DNA of 64,000 nt from Motiliproteus sp047633175. Its GTDB lineage: Bacteria > Pseudomonadota > Gammaproteobacteria > Pseudomonadales > Balneatricaceae. Shown piece by piece: positions 8,863 through 17,786 of the stretch. Both the position numbers and the translations under genes were made by a program. The notes under the pieces were generated by a model, which was not told the origin of the DNA, ran no database searches, and was given only the letters and a program-made list of their open reading frames with translations. Positions within the stretch are counted from its first letter, which is position 1, and each line of letters opens with the position of its first letter. Location of the stretch: NCBI GenBank assembly GCA_047633175.1, contig JBLIEQ010000010.1, forward strand, positions 1 through 64,000, written 5' to 3'.

Positions 8863-9259
8863 CAAAAACTCCTTAAACGCAGTAGTAGACACTACAAGTA
8901 GGGGGTATTTTATAAGTAGACCCGCTTGGTTACTAGCTAAAAGATTGGTTATCGGGGCTGTTTTCCGCTCAGCCACTATCTAATTGTCATATTGATGAGG
9001 GAGTGAAACTGTCCATCCATTCCTGGCTTAAAGAGCTGTCCTTAAAAGCTGTCCTTAAAAGCTGGCTTTAAGAGATGGGAGATCAACGCTGCGATTACCG
9101 ATATACTGGTTTGTCGAAAACCGCTGACAAGAGAGACGTTCGCGCTGAAAGCTCCCGTAGAGAACAGGCTGTACCTGTTGCTAGATCCCTGTTGCTAGAT
9201 CCCTGTTTGTAGTAATCATTTGCTCCGGTGAGTAACAGGGTGGTAAAAAAGGTAATCAC
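8863..9259. other. divergent fabY / bax-like spacer with short tandem duplications
   Basis: No gene is seen here. The segment must hold the promoters of both flanking genes; CTTATAAAAT on the minus strand upstream of fabY is a plausible -10 region. AGCTGTCCTTAAA is repeated in tandem at 9034-9072, and a 14-mer GTTGCTAGATCCCT is perfectly duplicated at 9177-9204. Confidence 0.6.
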
Positions 9260-10009
9260 TTGAAAATAATAGATAAAGCACTCTCGTTCCGTCAGTGTTC
9301 GGCGTTCTGCCTGCCAAACATCCCAACCCCTGTAAAAGTAATGTGGGTCACTATCCCTACGGTTATCATCGCGCTGGCATTGCTGTTCATGCCTGAGGGG
9401 AAGAAGGAGGAGGAGCGGCGAGAGGCGCCCGTGTCGATGACTGTGCTGGAGAAAAAAGCACGTTTTAAAGCGCTCGTTTTGCCCGCAGTCGACTCGGTCT
9501 ATGCGGCGTTACTGGAGCAGTATCAGCAGACCGAAAAACTGATCGCCTCCGGGGATGACGCTGAGTTGGCCCCCCTCAGAGTGGAATACCGGGTGACGTC
9601 TAACGAGGGGTTGTTGATGGCGCTCAAGCCTCACCCCAAAAGCATAGCCTTGGCGCAGGCGGCGATGGAAAGTTCGTGGGCGACGTCCCGGTTTTTCCGG
9701 GAAGCCAATAATATTTTTGGAGTGTGGTCGTTTGATGCTGACGAGCCGCGAATTGCAGCCGCAGAGCAGCGCGGTGATAAGACCATCTGGTTGAAAAAAT
9801 ACTCGAGCATCGAGGCCTCGATCGAAGATTATTACCGGGTACTGGCGCGAGGGTCGGCGTTTAAGGAGTTCAGAGCATTAAAGATGCAGACGAGTGATCC
9901 CTATGCGTTGGTGACGAAGCTGGACAGGTATTCAGAGAAGGGCGCGGAGTACGGTAAAGAGCTGTCTTCCATGATTAAATTCAATAAGTTTTACGCTCAC
10001 GACGGGTAG
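9260..10009 (+). CDS. Bax-like glucosaminidase-domain protein
   Basis: 249 residues. The TTG start at 9260 has AAGG seven bases before it. An in-frame ATG at 9341 would begin just before the membrane anchor WVTIPTVIIALALLF and give 222 residues. After the anchor the C-terminal half matches the glucosaminidase/Bax family: KSIALAQAAMESSWATSRF with the probable catalytic Glu, NNIFGVWSF, the YSSIEASIEDYYRVL motif and KLDRYSEKGAEYGKEL. It is expected to cleave peptidoglycan glycan strands from the periplasmic face of the inner membrane. It stands alone. The exact start is uncertain. Confidence 0.85.
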   Translation: MKIIDKALSFRQCSAFCLPNIPTPVKVMWVTIPTVIIALALLFMPEGKKEEERREAPVSMTVLEKKARFKALVLPAVDSVYAALLEQYQQTEKLIASGDDAELAPLRVEYRVTSNEGLLMALKPHPKSIALAQAAMESSWATSRFFREANNIFGVWSFDADEPRIAAAEQRGDKTIWLKKYSSIEASIEDYYRVLARGSAFKEFRALKMQTSDPYALVTKLDRYSEKGAEYGKELSSMIKFNKFYAHDG

Positions 10010-10502
10010 CGCCTCCGGATCGTGGTCAGGCTATATGCTGGTCGAGCACAATGCTCAATCCGACAAGTACGCAAGCGACAAGTACCGAGGCTCAGGATCC
10101 TCTCTGTTTTTCGAGTGTTGCGCTTAACAAGAATGCTGGTATTATTTACGCGCCAAATATTCCAGTGATTTTGAGATTATTATGCCTCTGACGACCACCC
10201 TGGAGTCCGCCCTAAAAAGCCCTTTTGTGGGGGTGCTGCTGGTCTCTTAACGGCAAGGCAGCTGCAACTATTGAAAACTCGGCAGCTGTCGATTTTTACT
10301 TTTCTCTTTAACATCGGTTCTCTTTTACACCGGCTCTCTTTTACAATGGCGCTCTTTGCACGGGTCTCTTTGCACAGGAGGCGCTTTGATTTACTAAGGT
10401 GCAGCCAGGGTGTAGTCCAGGGTGTAGTCAGGGCGTAATCGCGTACATTTACTCGCTAATGATCCGTTATAGGCGTCATTCGAGCATTATTTCGGAAATA
10501 AT
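10010..10502. other. gene-free spacer with degenerate tandem repeats and a possible promoter
   Basis: A sigma70-like pair TTGCGC and TATTAT with a 16-base spacer lies at about 10117-10144. It precedes a 22-codon ORF at 10182-10250 (MPLTTTLESALKSPFVGVLL...) that may be a leader or the stump of a lost gene. Around 10315-10380 a unit like GGCTCTCTTTTACA recurs about four times with drift. CAGGGTGTAGTC recurs near 10400-10430. Confidence 0.4.
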
Positions 10503-11981
10503 ATGGTCGTATCTTTAAGAAAAAACTGGTTTAGCAATGTTCGCGGCGATCTGCTCGCCGGCATGGTGGTAGCTCTCGCGTTAATACCCGAAGCGATCGC
10601 CTTCTCGATCATTGCCGGAGTAGACCCCAAAGTCGGGCTCTATGCCTCCTTCTGCATCGCCGTAGTGATTGCCTTCGTGGGTGGCAGGCCAGGGATGATC
10701 TCTGCGGCAACGGGCGCCATGGCACTGTTGATGGTGCTGCTGGTTAAAGAGCATGGTCTGGAATATCTGCTTGCTGCCACGCTGCTGACAGGGGTGTTGC
10801 AGATCGGCGCGGGTTATCTGAAACTGGGCTCGCTGATGCGCTTTGTTTCACGCTCGGTGGTGACGGGTTTTGTTAACGCCTTGGCCATTCTTATTTTTAT
10901 GGCACAGCTGCCAGAACTGACAGATGTCACCTGGCATGTCTATGCGATGACAGCCGGTGGTCTGGGCATCATCTATCTGTTCCCCTATATAACAAAATCT
11001 ATTCCCTCTCCGCTGGTTACCATCGTCGTGCTGACGGCCATTGCGATGATATTTGGCCTGGATATCCGCACCGTGGGGGATATGGGCGATCTTCCTGATA
11101 CGTTGCCGATCTTTCTTTGGCCCGATGTCCCTCTGACTTTCGAGACCCTGGTGATCATCTTTCCCTATTCCGTCTCTTTAGCGATAGTGGGCCTGCTGGA
11201 ATCGTTGATGACGGCGACGATTGTTGACGATCTGACCGACACGACCAGTGATAAAAACAGAGAATGTAAGGGCCAGGGGGTCGCTAATATAGCCTCAGGA
11301 TTGATCGGGGGTATGGCGGGCTGCGCGATGATCGGTCAGTCGATCATCAACATTAAATCAGGGGGCCGGACCCGGCTCTCAACGCTCTGCGCCGGCCTGT
11401 TTTTGATACTGATGGTGGTGTTTATGGATGAATGGGTTGCAAGGATCCCGATGGCAGCACTGGTCGCGGTGATGATCATGGTCTCTATCGGCACCTTCAG
11501 CTGGGAATCATTGCGTAATTTGAAAACGCATCCCCTGAGCAGCAACATCGTCATGATCGCCACCGTGGGTGTTGTCGTTGTCACTCATAATCTTGCTTTT
11601 GGTGTGTTTGTGGGTGTGCTGCTGGCCGCCATGTTCTTCGCTAATAAAATAGCCCATTTTAAATATGTCTATTCCGAGATCGATGCCACAGGAACGCAGC
11701 GTACCTATAGGGTTATAGGCCAGGTGTTCTTCGCCTCGGCTGACAAGTTTGTTGATTTTTTCGACTTTAAAGAGGTCTTGGATAAGGTGACCATCGATCT
11801 TAGTCAGGCGCATTTTTGGGATATCACCTCCGTATCTGCGTTAGACAAGGTGGTACTCAAGTTTCGTCGTGAAGGGACCGAGGTCGAGTTGATTGGGCTT
11901 AATGAGGCCAATGCGACCATCGTGGATCGCTTTGCGGTGCACGATAGTCGTGAAGATGTTGAGAAGATGATGGGTCATTAA
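10503..11981 (+). CDS. SulP-family inorganic anion transporter with STAS domain
   Basis: 492 residues, shorter than the usual 550-600 of eukaryotic and many bacterial SulP members. The core begins with NVRGDLLAGMVVALALIPEA, the SulP signature. It continues with the GRPGMISAATGAMA segment, about ten to fourteen membrane helices and a C-terminal STAS domain from roughly residue 395. Members carry sulfate, bicarbonate or other anions across the inner membrane; the substrate cannot be read from sequence. A universal stress protein gene follows after 13 bases, a frequent pairing, so the two are likely one operon. Confidence 0.9.
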   Translation: MVVSLRKNWFSNVRGDLLAGMVVALALIPEAIAFSIIAGVDPKVGLYASFCIAVVIAFVGGRPGMISAATGAMALLMVLLVKEHGLEYLLAATLLTGVLQIGAGYLKLGSLMRFVSRSVVTGFVNALAILIFMAQLPELTDVTWHVYAMTAGGLGIIYLFPYITKSIPSPLVTIVVLTAIAMIFGLDIRTVGDMGDLPDTLPIFLWPDVPLTFETLVIIFPYSVSLAIVGLLESLMTATIVDDLTDTTSDKNRECKGQGVANIASGLIGGMAGCAMIGQSIINIKSGGRTRLSTLCAGLFLILMVVFMDEWVARIPMAALVAVMIMVSIGTFSWESLRNLKTHPLSSNIVMIATVGVVVVTHNLAFGVFVGVLLAAMFFANKIAHFKYVYSEIDATGTQRTYRVIGQVFFASADKFVDFFDFKEVLDKVTIDLSQAHFWDITSVSALDKVVLKFRREGTEVELIGLNEANATIVDRFAVHDSREDVEKMMGH

Positions 11982-11994
11982 TGGAGATCGCAAA

Positions 11995-12834
11995 ATGACA
12001 AACGTAGTTGCTTGTATCGATGGTTCAGACGCGTCTGCCACCGTATCAGATTATGCGGCCTGGGCCAGTCTGCGTCTTGAGGCTCCCCTGGAATTTTTAC
12101 ATGTGCTGGAGAGGGCCGATTACCCCGTCGAGCGTGACCTGAGCGGCAGCATAGGCCTGGGCTCCCGGGAAGAGCTGCTTGGCGAACTGGCGAATAGCGA
12201 TGAGAAGCGTGCCAGGGAGGCGATGGCGCAGGGACGACAGATGCTCGACGACGCCAGGCAAAAGGCGATTGCAGACGGTGTAGCCGAGCCCAAATGTACC
12301 CAGCGTCATGGCGTTCTGGAGGAAACCCTGGTCGAGGTGGGAGAGCGGATCCGCCTGTTGATTCTGGCCAATCACACTCAAAATCATCGTGAGCATCTTG
12401 GTAGCCATCTTGAAGAGGTGGTTAGAAAAACGCATCGGCCGACGCTGATTACCCCCGCCGAGTTCAAGGCACCAGAGCGAATGCTGATCTGTTTCGATGG
12501 CAGTGAAACGACCAGAAAAGCGGTGCAGATGGTTGCGGACAGCCCGTTGTTTCGTGGCATACCCTGCCATCTGGTGATGGTGGGAGACGATAATGCGGCC
12601 CATCAAAAAGAGCTGCTGTGGGCACAAACGACCCTCGAAACAGCTGGTTTTGAGGCTCCTGCAAAAATCATAGATGGCAACATCGAAGCGGTACTGACCG
12701 ATTATGTGTCCGTCCAGAATATCGATATGATGGTGATGGGTGCTTACGGGCACTCCGTCATGCATCGATTTATCCTGGGTAGCACCACCACCGGTATTAT
12801 CCGCAATGTCTCGGTCCCCGTACTGCTGCTGTGA
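11995..12834 (+). CDS. universal stress protein, two UspA domains
   Basis: 279 residues made of two Usp folds. The first starts NVVACIDGSDASATVSDYAA; the second starts ERMLICFDGSETTRKAVQMV near residue 160. The C-terminal G-x-x-G-x9-G-S/T nucleotide loop is seen as MGAYGHSVMHRFILGSTTTG. Tandem Usp proteins are cytoplasmic, usually bind ATP, and respond to stress or energy state. Translational context is good (GGAGA before ATG), and it follows the SulP gene by 13 bases, suggesting it modulates or senses that transporter's activity (inference). Confidence 0.9.
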   Translation: MTNVVACIDGSDASATVSDYAAWASLRLEAPLEFLHVLERADYPVERDLSGSIGLGSREELLGELANSDEKRAREAMAQGRQMLDDARQKAIADGVAEPKCTQRHGVLEETLVEVGERIRLLILANHTQNHREHLGSHLEEVVRKTHRPTLITPAEFKAPERMLICFDGSETTRKAVQMVADSPLFRGIPCHLVMVGDDNAAHQKELLWAQTTLETAGFEAPAKIIDGNIEAVLTDYVSVQNIDMMVMGAYGHSVMHRFILGSTTTGIIRNVSVPVLLL

Positions 12835-13546
12835 TTTCACAGGGGATGGCTCGCAGGCTGGGATGCAATCCCAGCAGCAATCCCAGCAGCAATGCTAGCA
12901 GCAGCAATTCCAGCAACAACCCATCATCATTCACCCATCGCTGAATCCGACAAATCCAAAGCCACAGCAAAATTCACCGTGAACAAGCAATGATAGCTGG
13001 GACTTCACCCCAGCCTACCTTGCTATCCTATCCCCAGGATCCAGGCAGAGTGGGGCGCAGCCCATCAACGCGACCGGCCTGAGTTTCGAGGAGAGCGTCG
13101 CCGCCAAATGACAATCCAGCCTCAAACGAGCCTTGTCCATGATTGGAAGCAGGCGGGTGTTGGTGAGCTGCCAGCTATGCCGACCAGTATGGAAAACTCG
13201 CCATTGCGGCCAAGTATGCGAGAACCACCGGGTACCTAGCGATCGCGTTGGATGTGTCTATCTCGGGTACCAATATCAAGGAAGCCTGTACCACTTAATT
13301 ATAGGAAGTGAGGGTGTTTTGTTATATTAGGAAGTTGGGGCCTTTTGGAGTGGGGTGGTCGGCTGGACGGCCAGCACAGCAGAGCGCGCTTGCGTTAACG
13401 GAATGCCCGGTGATGATACTCGCCATCGCATCCCACCGGATCGACCGCGATAACGAGGCCTGACTGAAAACCGCGTTGACCGCAGTGGATCTGAGGGCAC
13501 CCGTCACGGCCCTCTCTCTCGAGAGTACAGAGGACACACTTAACCC
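12835..13546. other. degenerate spacer with REP-like hairpins and a possible toxin-gene stump
   Basis: GCTGGGAT-GCA-ATCCCAGC (12857-12875) is a hairpin right after usp, followed by tandem ATCCCAGCAGCA units. A related GCTGGG...CCCAGC with a TTCACCGTGAA neighbour lies near 12968-13015, and the same family occurs at 56289. A 43-codon open frame at 13167-13298 reads like the tail of a polymorphic toxin (YADQYGKLAIAAKYARTTGY, ending KEACTT); it is a remnant at best. No intact gene is seen. Confidence 0.45.
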
Positions 13547-14593
13547 ATGAGCGATCTAAAGGAAGGCGACGCGGCCGATCGATCGGCTGGAACCGCGGTC
13601 ATCGTGACTGAACTCGGAGGCGCCACGCAGATAGCGCCCGAACGTCCGATTCTGTCGGACAAAGCACGGGCTGTTATAAACGACTCTCTCTGACAGCACC
13701 CTGGAGAATGACAGGCGCTGGTGGGACAGGTTCACCAACAGTGGCGGCCGGCTACCGACCGACGAGGCGCAGATTGTTGAATACTTGGTGGCCCATGAAG
13801 ACAAGAGGGCGTTTTCAACCTTAAGTCGCTGGACCGTCGCGATCAATTTCGTCCACTCCGCCCAGGGGCATGGCCGTCCCTGCAATACGGATTTAGTCAG
13901 GCGTACTCTGCAGGGGATTAAGAACCGGCAGGCCACCCGAGGACACTCAGAGAAGCGCGCTAAGCCACTGCTGCTCGAGGACCTGAAAACGGTCTCCGCG
14001 GCAATGGGTGAATCGACGACCGATGTCAGGGATCGAGCCATCCTGATGATTGGTTTTGCGTGCGCGCTACGCCGCTCCGAAATTTCTGCCATCAAAACGA
14101 GTCATCTTGAGTTTACGGGCAGGGCGTTACCCTCAGCATTCCCAAATCTAAAACGGATCAGCAAGGGGCCGGGCACAAGATCGGTATCAAGTACGCCGCA
14201 GGTGCTGTGTGTCCCGTACGGACGCTGAAAGAGTGGCTGGAAGAACTCGGCGCCCTGCCGGGTGAGGACACCGTCGTGTTCCGCCGTATCGACCGCTGGG
14301 GCTCTATCCTGCCGACCAAAGCAAAAACCTCCAAGGGGACCATCGTTCAGCAAGGCCTGACGCCCCGTTCCGTTGGCGACATCATTCAGTCTCGCTGTGC
14401 GAAGGCTGGATTCAGTGCGACCGAGTATTCCGGGCATAGTTTGCGAGCGGGACTGTGCACCCAGGCGGCAATGGACGGCAAACCCAACTGGTAGATTAAA
14501 AAAACCAGCCGGCACAAGTCGGATGAGATGCTGGGACGCTATGTACGTGACGGCCGGCTCTACGAAGACTCGGCCATTGATGGCATGTTTTAG
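13547..14593 (+). pseudogene. decayed tyrosine recombinase (phage-type integrase)
   Basis: The coding sense runs from ATG 13547 to TAG 14591-14593, but in three frames. A shift occurs at a CTCTCTCT run near 13685, and another near 14118 in a G-rich run, after which GVTLSIPKSKTDQQGAG continues. A TAG at 14492-14494 interrupts after KPNW. Family landmarks remain: CALRRSEISAI with the first catalytic Arg, GHSLRAGLCTQAAMDG with the HxxR box, RHKSDEMLG and the terminal Tyr in RYVRDG. The intact protein would be about 345 residues. It probably marks a former integration event in the low-content region 12.9-15.4 kb. Confidence 0.8.
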
Positions 14594-15380
14594 CGTTCCG
14601 AATGTAGTCGTCAGGTCAGCGCCCACATCAATGACTACCTTACACGCCTCCCTGAACCACTGCTGGTGCCGGGCGAGTCCCAGTCATTAAGGGTATGTTG
14701 GGCTACGAGGTGAGAGGCTCTGAACGATCAAATCTCGACTGGATAGCGATGAAACAATCGAGCTATATGCTTGCAGTACCCCGTCTAACCGGGACGTGCG
14801 ATTGCATACAACCGAAAATCCGCACGTCGACCCCCGCGGTTTTCTACATGTCGTTTTCTACGACGCCTGCCCGCTGAAGCTGTTGAGTAACAACTCGAGG
14901 CCCAGTCTTGCGGGCCGGCATCCTAGAACACTAAGACTAAGCGGTCATTAGTCGGGAGGAATATCGCGCCGCATGCTGGATTGTGCGAGCCTATCAGGAT
15001 GAACCGAATTCAAAACGGACGTGCTTGCGAGTTGAATTCGCGTTAGAGAATTCAAATAATAAATGCGCCACTTGGTAATACGGGACAAGAGGTAGTTAGC
15101 CGCTGATAGTGGTAGTATTTTCTCGCCAAAGACAAAGTGATACCTGATTAGCCATGATCTTCAACTACCGCAGCGATTAGCGATAGGATTACAAACTCAC
15201 GTAGGGCTACATATGGGTTAGCTGGCTAGCGATCCAACAGATAGCACTGTGAGAACCTGCCTGCAGGCGATCTTTTAGCCTTTACTACACAAACAATGCA
15301 ATATCGCCGTGAACCCGGCTCCTACAAAACCCGGCCTAGTCCAATATTTCTCAAAGCATGCGGATTAGGAGTCCGAGATG
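14594..15380. other. gene-free region between integrase remnant and Mrp operon
   Basis: About 790 bases with stops in all frames and only short ORFs. No tRNA, transposase or known repeat was recognised apart from a GTGAACCCGGCTCCTACAAA phrase near 15310 that resembles the REP-like spacer modules elsewhere. It may be decayed mobile DNA associated with the integrase. Confidence 0.4.
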
Positions 15381-15429
15381 AGACGCAATTCTTGTTGATC
15401 GAAAAATACGATCAATAAGAATTGCGTCT
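15381..15429. promoter_or_regulatory. long near-perfect hairpin upstream of the Mrp operon
   Basis: 21-base arms (15381-15401 and 15409-15429, core GACGCAATTCTT facing AAGAATTGCGTC) pair with one G-T/A difference around a 7-base A-rich loop. It lies 58 bases before the mrpE start and could be a terminator shielding the operon, a leader structure or a binding site. A TATACT hexamer downstream at about 15449 could be the -10 of the operon promoter. Confidence 0.5.
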
Positions 15430-15487
15430 TTCGATGGATAGTCGTGCCTATACTGACTTGGTGTATATGTCGGATGAGGGTTAGACG

Positions 15488-15979
15488 GTGCGATCAATAT
15501 CATACTCAGCCATCGTTGTTTTCATCCTTGCTGGCTTTTGGTGGGTGCTTTCTGGTGGCGATTTACAATCTTGGCTGGTGGGTGGGCCTGCCATCATCCT
15601 CGCGTGGTTGGCCATCAATCGATTGCATCTGAGCGATGGCCTCAAGCTTTCCTGGTGGGCCATCATCCAGTTCGTACCGTATTTAATTCGCGAGTCACTG
15701 CGTGGGGGGCTAAATGTCGGACTGCAAATTCTGTCCCCACGACTGCTGTTGAATCCTGAGTTTGTTGTTTTTACCACCTGCCTAAGAAGCCCTCAATCCC
15801 GTTTTTTCTTTCTTGTTTGCATCAATATGCTTCCCGGGACGCTGGTGGCGCGCCTGGATGAACACCTGTTGACGGTGCATGTACTCGATGACGGAGCCGA
15901 TCTGGCATCAGAGCTGAGCCTTCTTGAAGCCAAAGTGGCGCGTATCTTTGGCGAATATCAGACGGAGCACGCGACATGA
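15488..15979 (+). CDS. mrpE: Mrp Na+/H+ antiporter subunit E
   Basis: 163 residues, GTG start with GAGGGTTAG upstream. The protein has the MrpE pattern: two N-terminal membrane segments (YSAIVVFILAGFWWVLSGG), the PYLIRESLRGGLNVG segment and a soluble C-terminal half with INMLPGTLVARLDEHLLTVH. MrpE is needed for assembly and activity of the multi-subunit cation/proton antiporter in the inner membrane. It is first in an eight-gene run; its stop overlaps mrpF. Confidence 0.9.
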   Translation: MRSISYSAIVVFILAGFWWVLSGGDLQSWLVGGPAIILAWLAINRLHLSDGLKLSWWAIIQFVPYLIRESLRGGLNVGLQILSPRLLLNPEFVVFTTCLRSPQSRFFFLVCINMLPGTLVARLDEHLLTVHVLDDGADLASELSLLEAKVARIFGEYQTEHAT

Positions 15980-16242
15980 CCGGTATCGAAACACTGCCTC
16001 TGGTGGCGCTTATCATTGTCATGCTGGCGCTTTGCATTGGTCTGTTGCCTGCGGTCCGCGGCTCGACGCTGGCCGACCGCATGTTGTCCGTCCAATTGCT
16101 GGGTACCGGTGGCGTGGCTGTTCTGTTGCTGCTGGCCGGTTTAAGCGATTCGGAGGCGCTAGTCGATGTTGCTCTGGTGCTGGCGTTGCTGGTGGTCGTT
16201 GCTGTGGCTGCGTTAACCAGCGAGGGAACCAAGCATGGTTGA
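15976..16242 (+). CDS. mrpF: Mrp antiporter subunit F
   Basis: 88 residues with three membrane helices, and the STLADRMLSVQLLG motif typical of MrpF/MnhF between the first two. The ATG overlaps the mrpE stop (ATGA-type junction), indicating translational coupling. MrpF is a small integral subunit of the antiporter. Confidence 0.9.
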   Translation: MTGIETLPLVALIIVMLALCIGLLPAVRGSTLADRMLSVQLLGTGGVAVLLLLAGLSDSEALVDVALVLALLVVVAVAALTSEGTKHG

Positions 16243-16516
16243 ATTGCTGGCAGGGGGATTGCTGTTGTTGGGGGCCACGGTATTTTTGGTTGGCAGTATA
16301 GGTTTGCTGCGTTTGCCGGATATCTACTGCCGGCTGCATGCCTTGACCAAGGTCGATAATCTTGGCCTGGGTCTTATCGTAGCGGGGCTGGTGTTGCAGC
16401 AGTCGGACCCACGGGTGGCGATCAAAATAATTATTGTGTGGCTGCTGTTGCTGGTTTCCAGTGCGGCTGTCGCACATCTGATTGCTCGGCAAGCGCTGCA
16501 AAGGGAGTCTGAATAA
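16235..16516 (+). CDS. mrpG: Mrp antiporter subunit G
   Basis: 93 residues, three helices, with the family signature IGLLRLPDIYCRLHALTKVD followed by LGLGLIVAG. It overlaps mrpF by 8 bases and its stop codon overlaps the next ATG, so it lies within a coupled operon. Confidence 0.92.
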   Translation: MVELLAGGLLLLGATVFLVGSIGLLRLPDIYCRLHALTKVDNLGLGLIVAGLVLQQSDPRVAIKIIIVWLLLLVSSAAVAHLIARQALQRESE

Positions 16517-17502
16517 TGGATTCATGGCAGTTCGTTGTGATCGATGCCTTGCTGGCTCTGACGGCTGTGGTGTTGGCTGGCATGTCAGTGTTGGGTTCCG
16601 ATCAGAAACGCAGCATTGTGCTTTTTATTGCCTTTGGCTTGCTGTTGTCGCTGATCTGGGCCCGCCTGAAGGCGCCCGATCTGGCTTTGGCCGAAGCGGC
16701 AATCGGCGCAGGTCTGACCGGGGCTTTGCTGTTTTCGGCATTGCAGTCTTCAACGACTGAAGAGGGAGGTAGCAAGCAGAAGAAGGTGAGGATCGGTATA
16801 CCCTGCAAGCGAGCTGTCGGTTGGTTGGCGGCGGCACTGATTGCAGGGGTAGCCACCGCTATGATCTGGGCTCTGGAGGACGGCCGTATTCAGCCCGCAG
16901 CGTTTAATTTGTCTGACCAGGTTTTCGGTCACTTACAGCAAAGCGGTGTCAGTAATCCAGTGACGGCCGTGTTGCTCAACTTCCGTGCCTACGACACCCT
17001 GTTGGAATTAGCAGTTCTTCTTAGTGTTGCGCTGGGCATTATGGCGCTGGGACGACCGCCATTGCCGGTCGCCGCTCCAGGGCCTGTTCTTGTTTTTCTG
17101 GTAGGCATACTGGTGCCTCTGCTGGTGCTGACTGCTGGCTACCTGCTATGGGTTGGGGCTCATGCGCCGGGGGGCGCGTTCCAGGGGGGAGCGGTGCTTG
17201 CGGCTGCAGGTGTCTTGCTGGCTCTCAGCGGTCACCGGGATGCCTGGCTACCTGGCCCGAGGGCGTTGCCGGCTTTGCTTGGCGCAGGATTGTTCCTGTT
17301 TATCGGAGCTGGGGTGGCCATGACCTTGAGTGGTGCGGTATTTCTGCAGTATCCCGAGGGCTGGGCTGGCGCGATCATATTGATCATTGAGACCATGGCG
17401 CTATTGAGCATTGCCCTGACTCTGGTGCTGGCCTATCTCGGCGGGTTGCCCGTCCAAGATGCTTGTGCACAAGCGCGGCGAGCTGACGTGGATGCTAGTT
17501 GA
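16516..17502 (+). CDS. mrpB: Mrp subunit: DUF4040 (MrpA C-terminal part) fused to MrpB
   Basis: 328 residues. The N-terminal 90 residues (RLKAPDLALAEAAIGAGLTG) match the DUF4040 segment that is normally near the C-terminus of MrpA. The rest matches MrpB/MnhB, including APGGAFQGGAVLAAAGVLLAL. In classical operons the DUF4040 part belongs to a large MrpA. Here no MrpA with that part exists, so MrpA has been split and its tail joined to MrpB. Its stop overlaps the mrpC start. Confidence 0.85.
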   Translation: MDSWQFVVIDALLALTAVVLAGMSVLGSDQKRSIVLFIAFGLLLSLIWARLKAPDLALAEAAIGAGLTGALLFSALQSSTTEEGGSKQKKVRIGIPCKRAVGWLAAALIAGVATAMIWALEDGRIQPAAFNLSDQVFGHLQQSGVSNPVTAVLLNFRAYDTLLELAVLLSVALGIMALGRPPLPVAAPGPVLVFLVGILVPLLVLTAGYLLWVGAHAPGGAFQGGAVLAAAGVLLALSGHRDAWLPGPRALPALLGAGLFLFIGAGVAMTLSGAVFLQYPEGWAGAIILIIETMALLSIALTLVLAYLGGLPVQDACAQARRADVDAS

Positions 17503-17786
17503 TGTCATCGACTCAGTTACTGTATGGGCTCTGTGCCGTCGCGCTTTTTGCTATCGGCCTGCTTGGTGCTTTTCTGCATAGCGGGTTATTGGCCAGGTTA
17601 CTGGCGGTTAACGTCAGTGGTGCGGGTGTGCTGCTGTTATTCGTCGTACTGGCCTATCAGGGAACCGATCAAAGTCCAGACCCCGTGCCTCATGCATTGG
17701 TTCTGACCGGTTTGGTGGTTGCCGTCAGTGCCACTGCGCTTGCGCTGGTACTGGGGCGGCGGCTACAAGGGCAGGATCATGACTAA
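17502..17786 (+). CDS. mrpC: Mrp antiporter subunit C (NuoK-like)
   Basis: 94 residues, three helices, homologous to NuoK: LLARLLAVNVSGAGVLLLF and DPVPHALVLTGLVVAVSATA. ATG 17502 overlaps the preceding TGA (TGATG junction). MrpC forms part of the proton path next to the MrpD-type subunits. Confidence 0.9.
   Translation: MSSTQLLYGLCAVALFAIGLLGAFLHSGLLARLLAVNVSGAGVLLLFVVLAYQGTDQSPDPVPHALVLTGLVVAVSATALALVLGRRLQGQDHD

Noticed and set aside
8863..8976. N-terminal extension of FabY to a start at 8976
   Set aside because: GGAG is placed for the TTG at 8862, and the P. aeruginosa enzyme begins at the equivalent residue; the extra 38 residues have no family counterpart.
15361..15430. tRNA-like fold near the long hairpin
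   Set aside because: A single long stem with an A-rich loop; no cloverleaf arms or CCA end.
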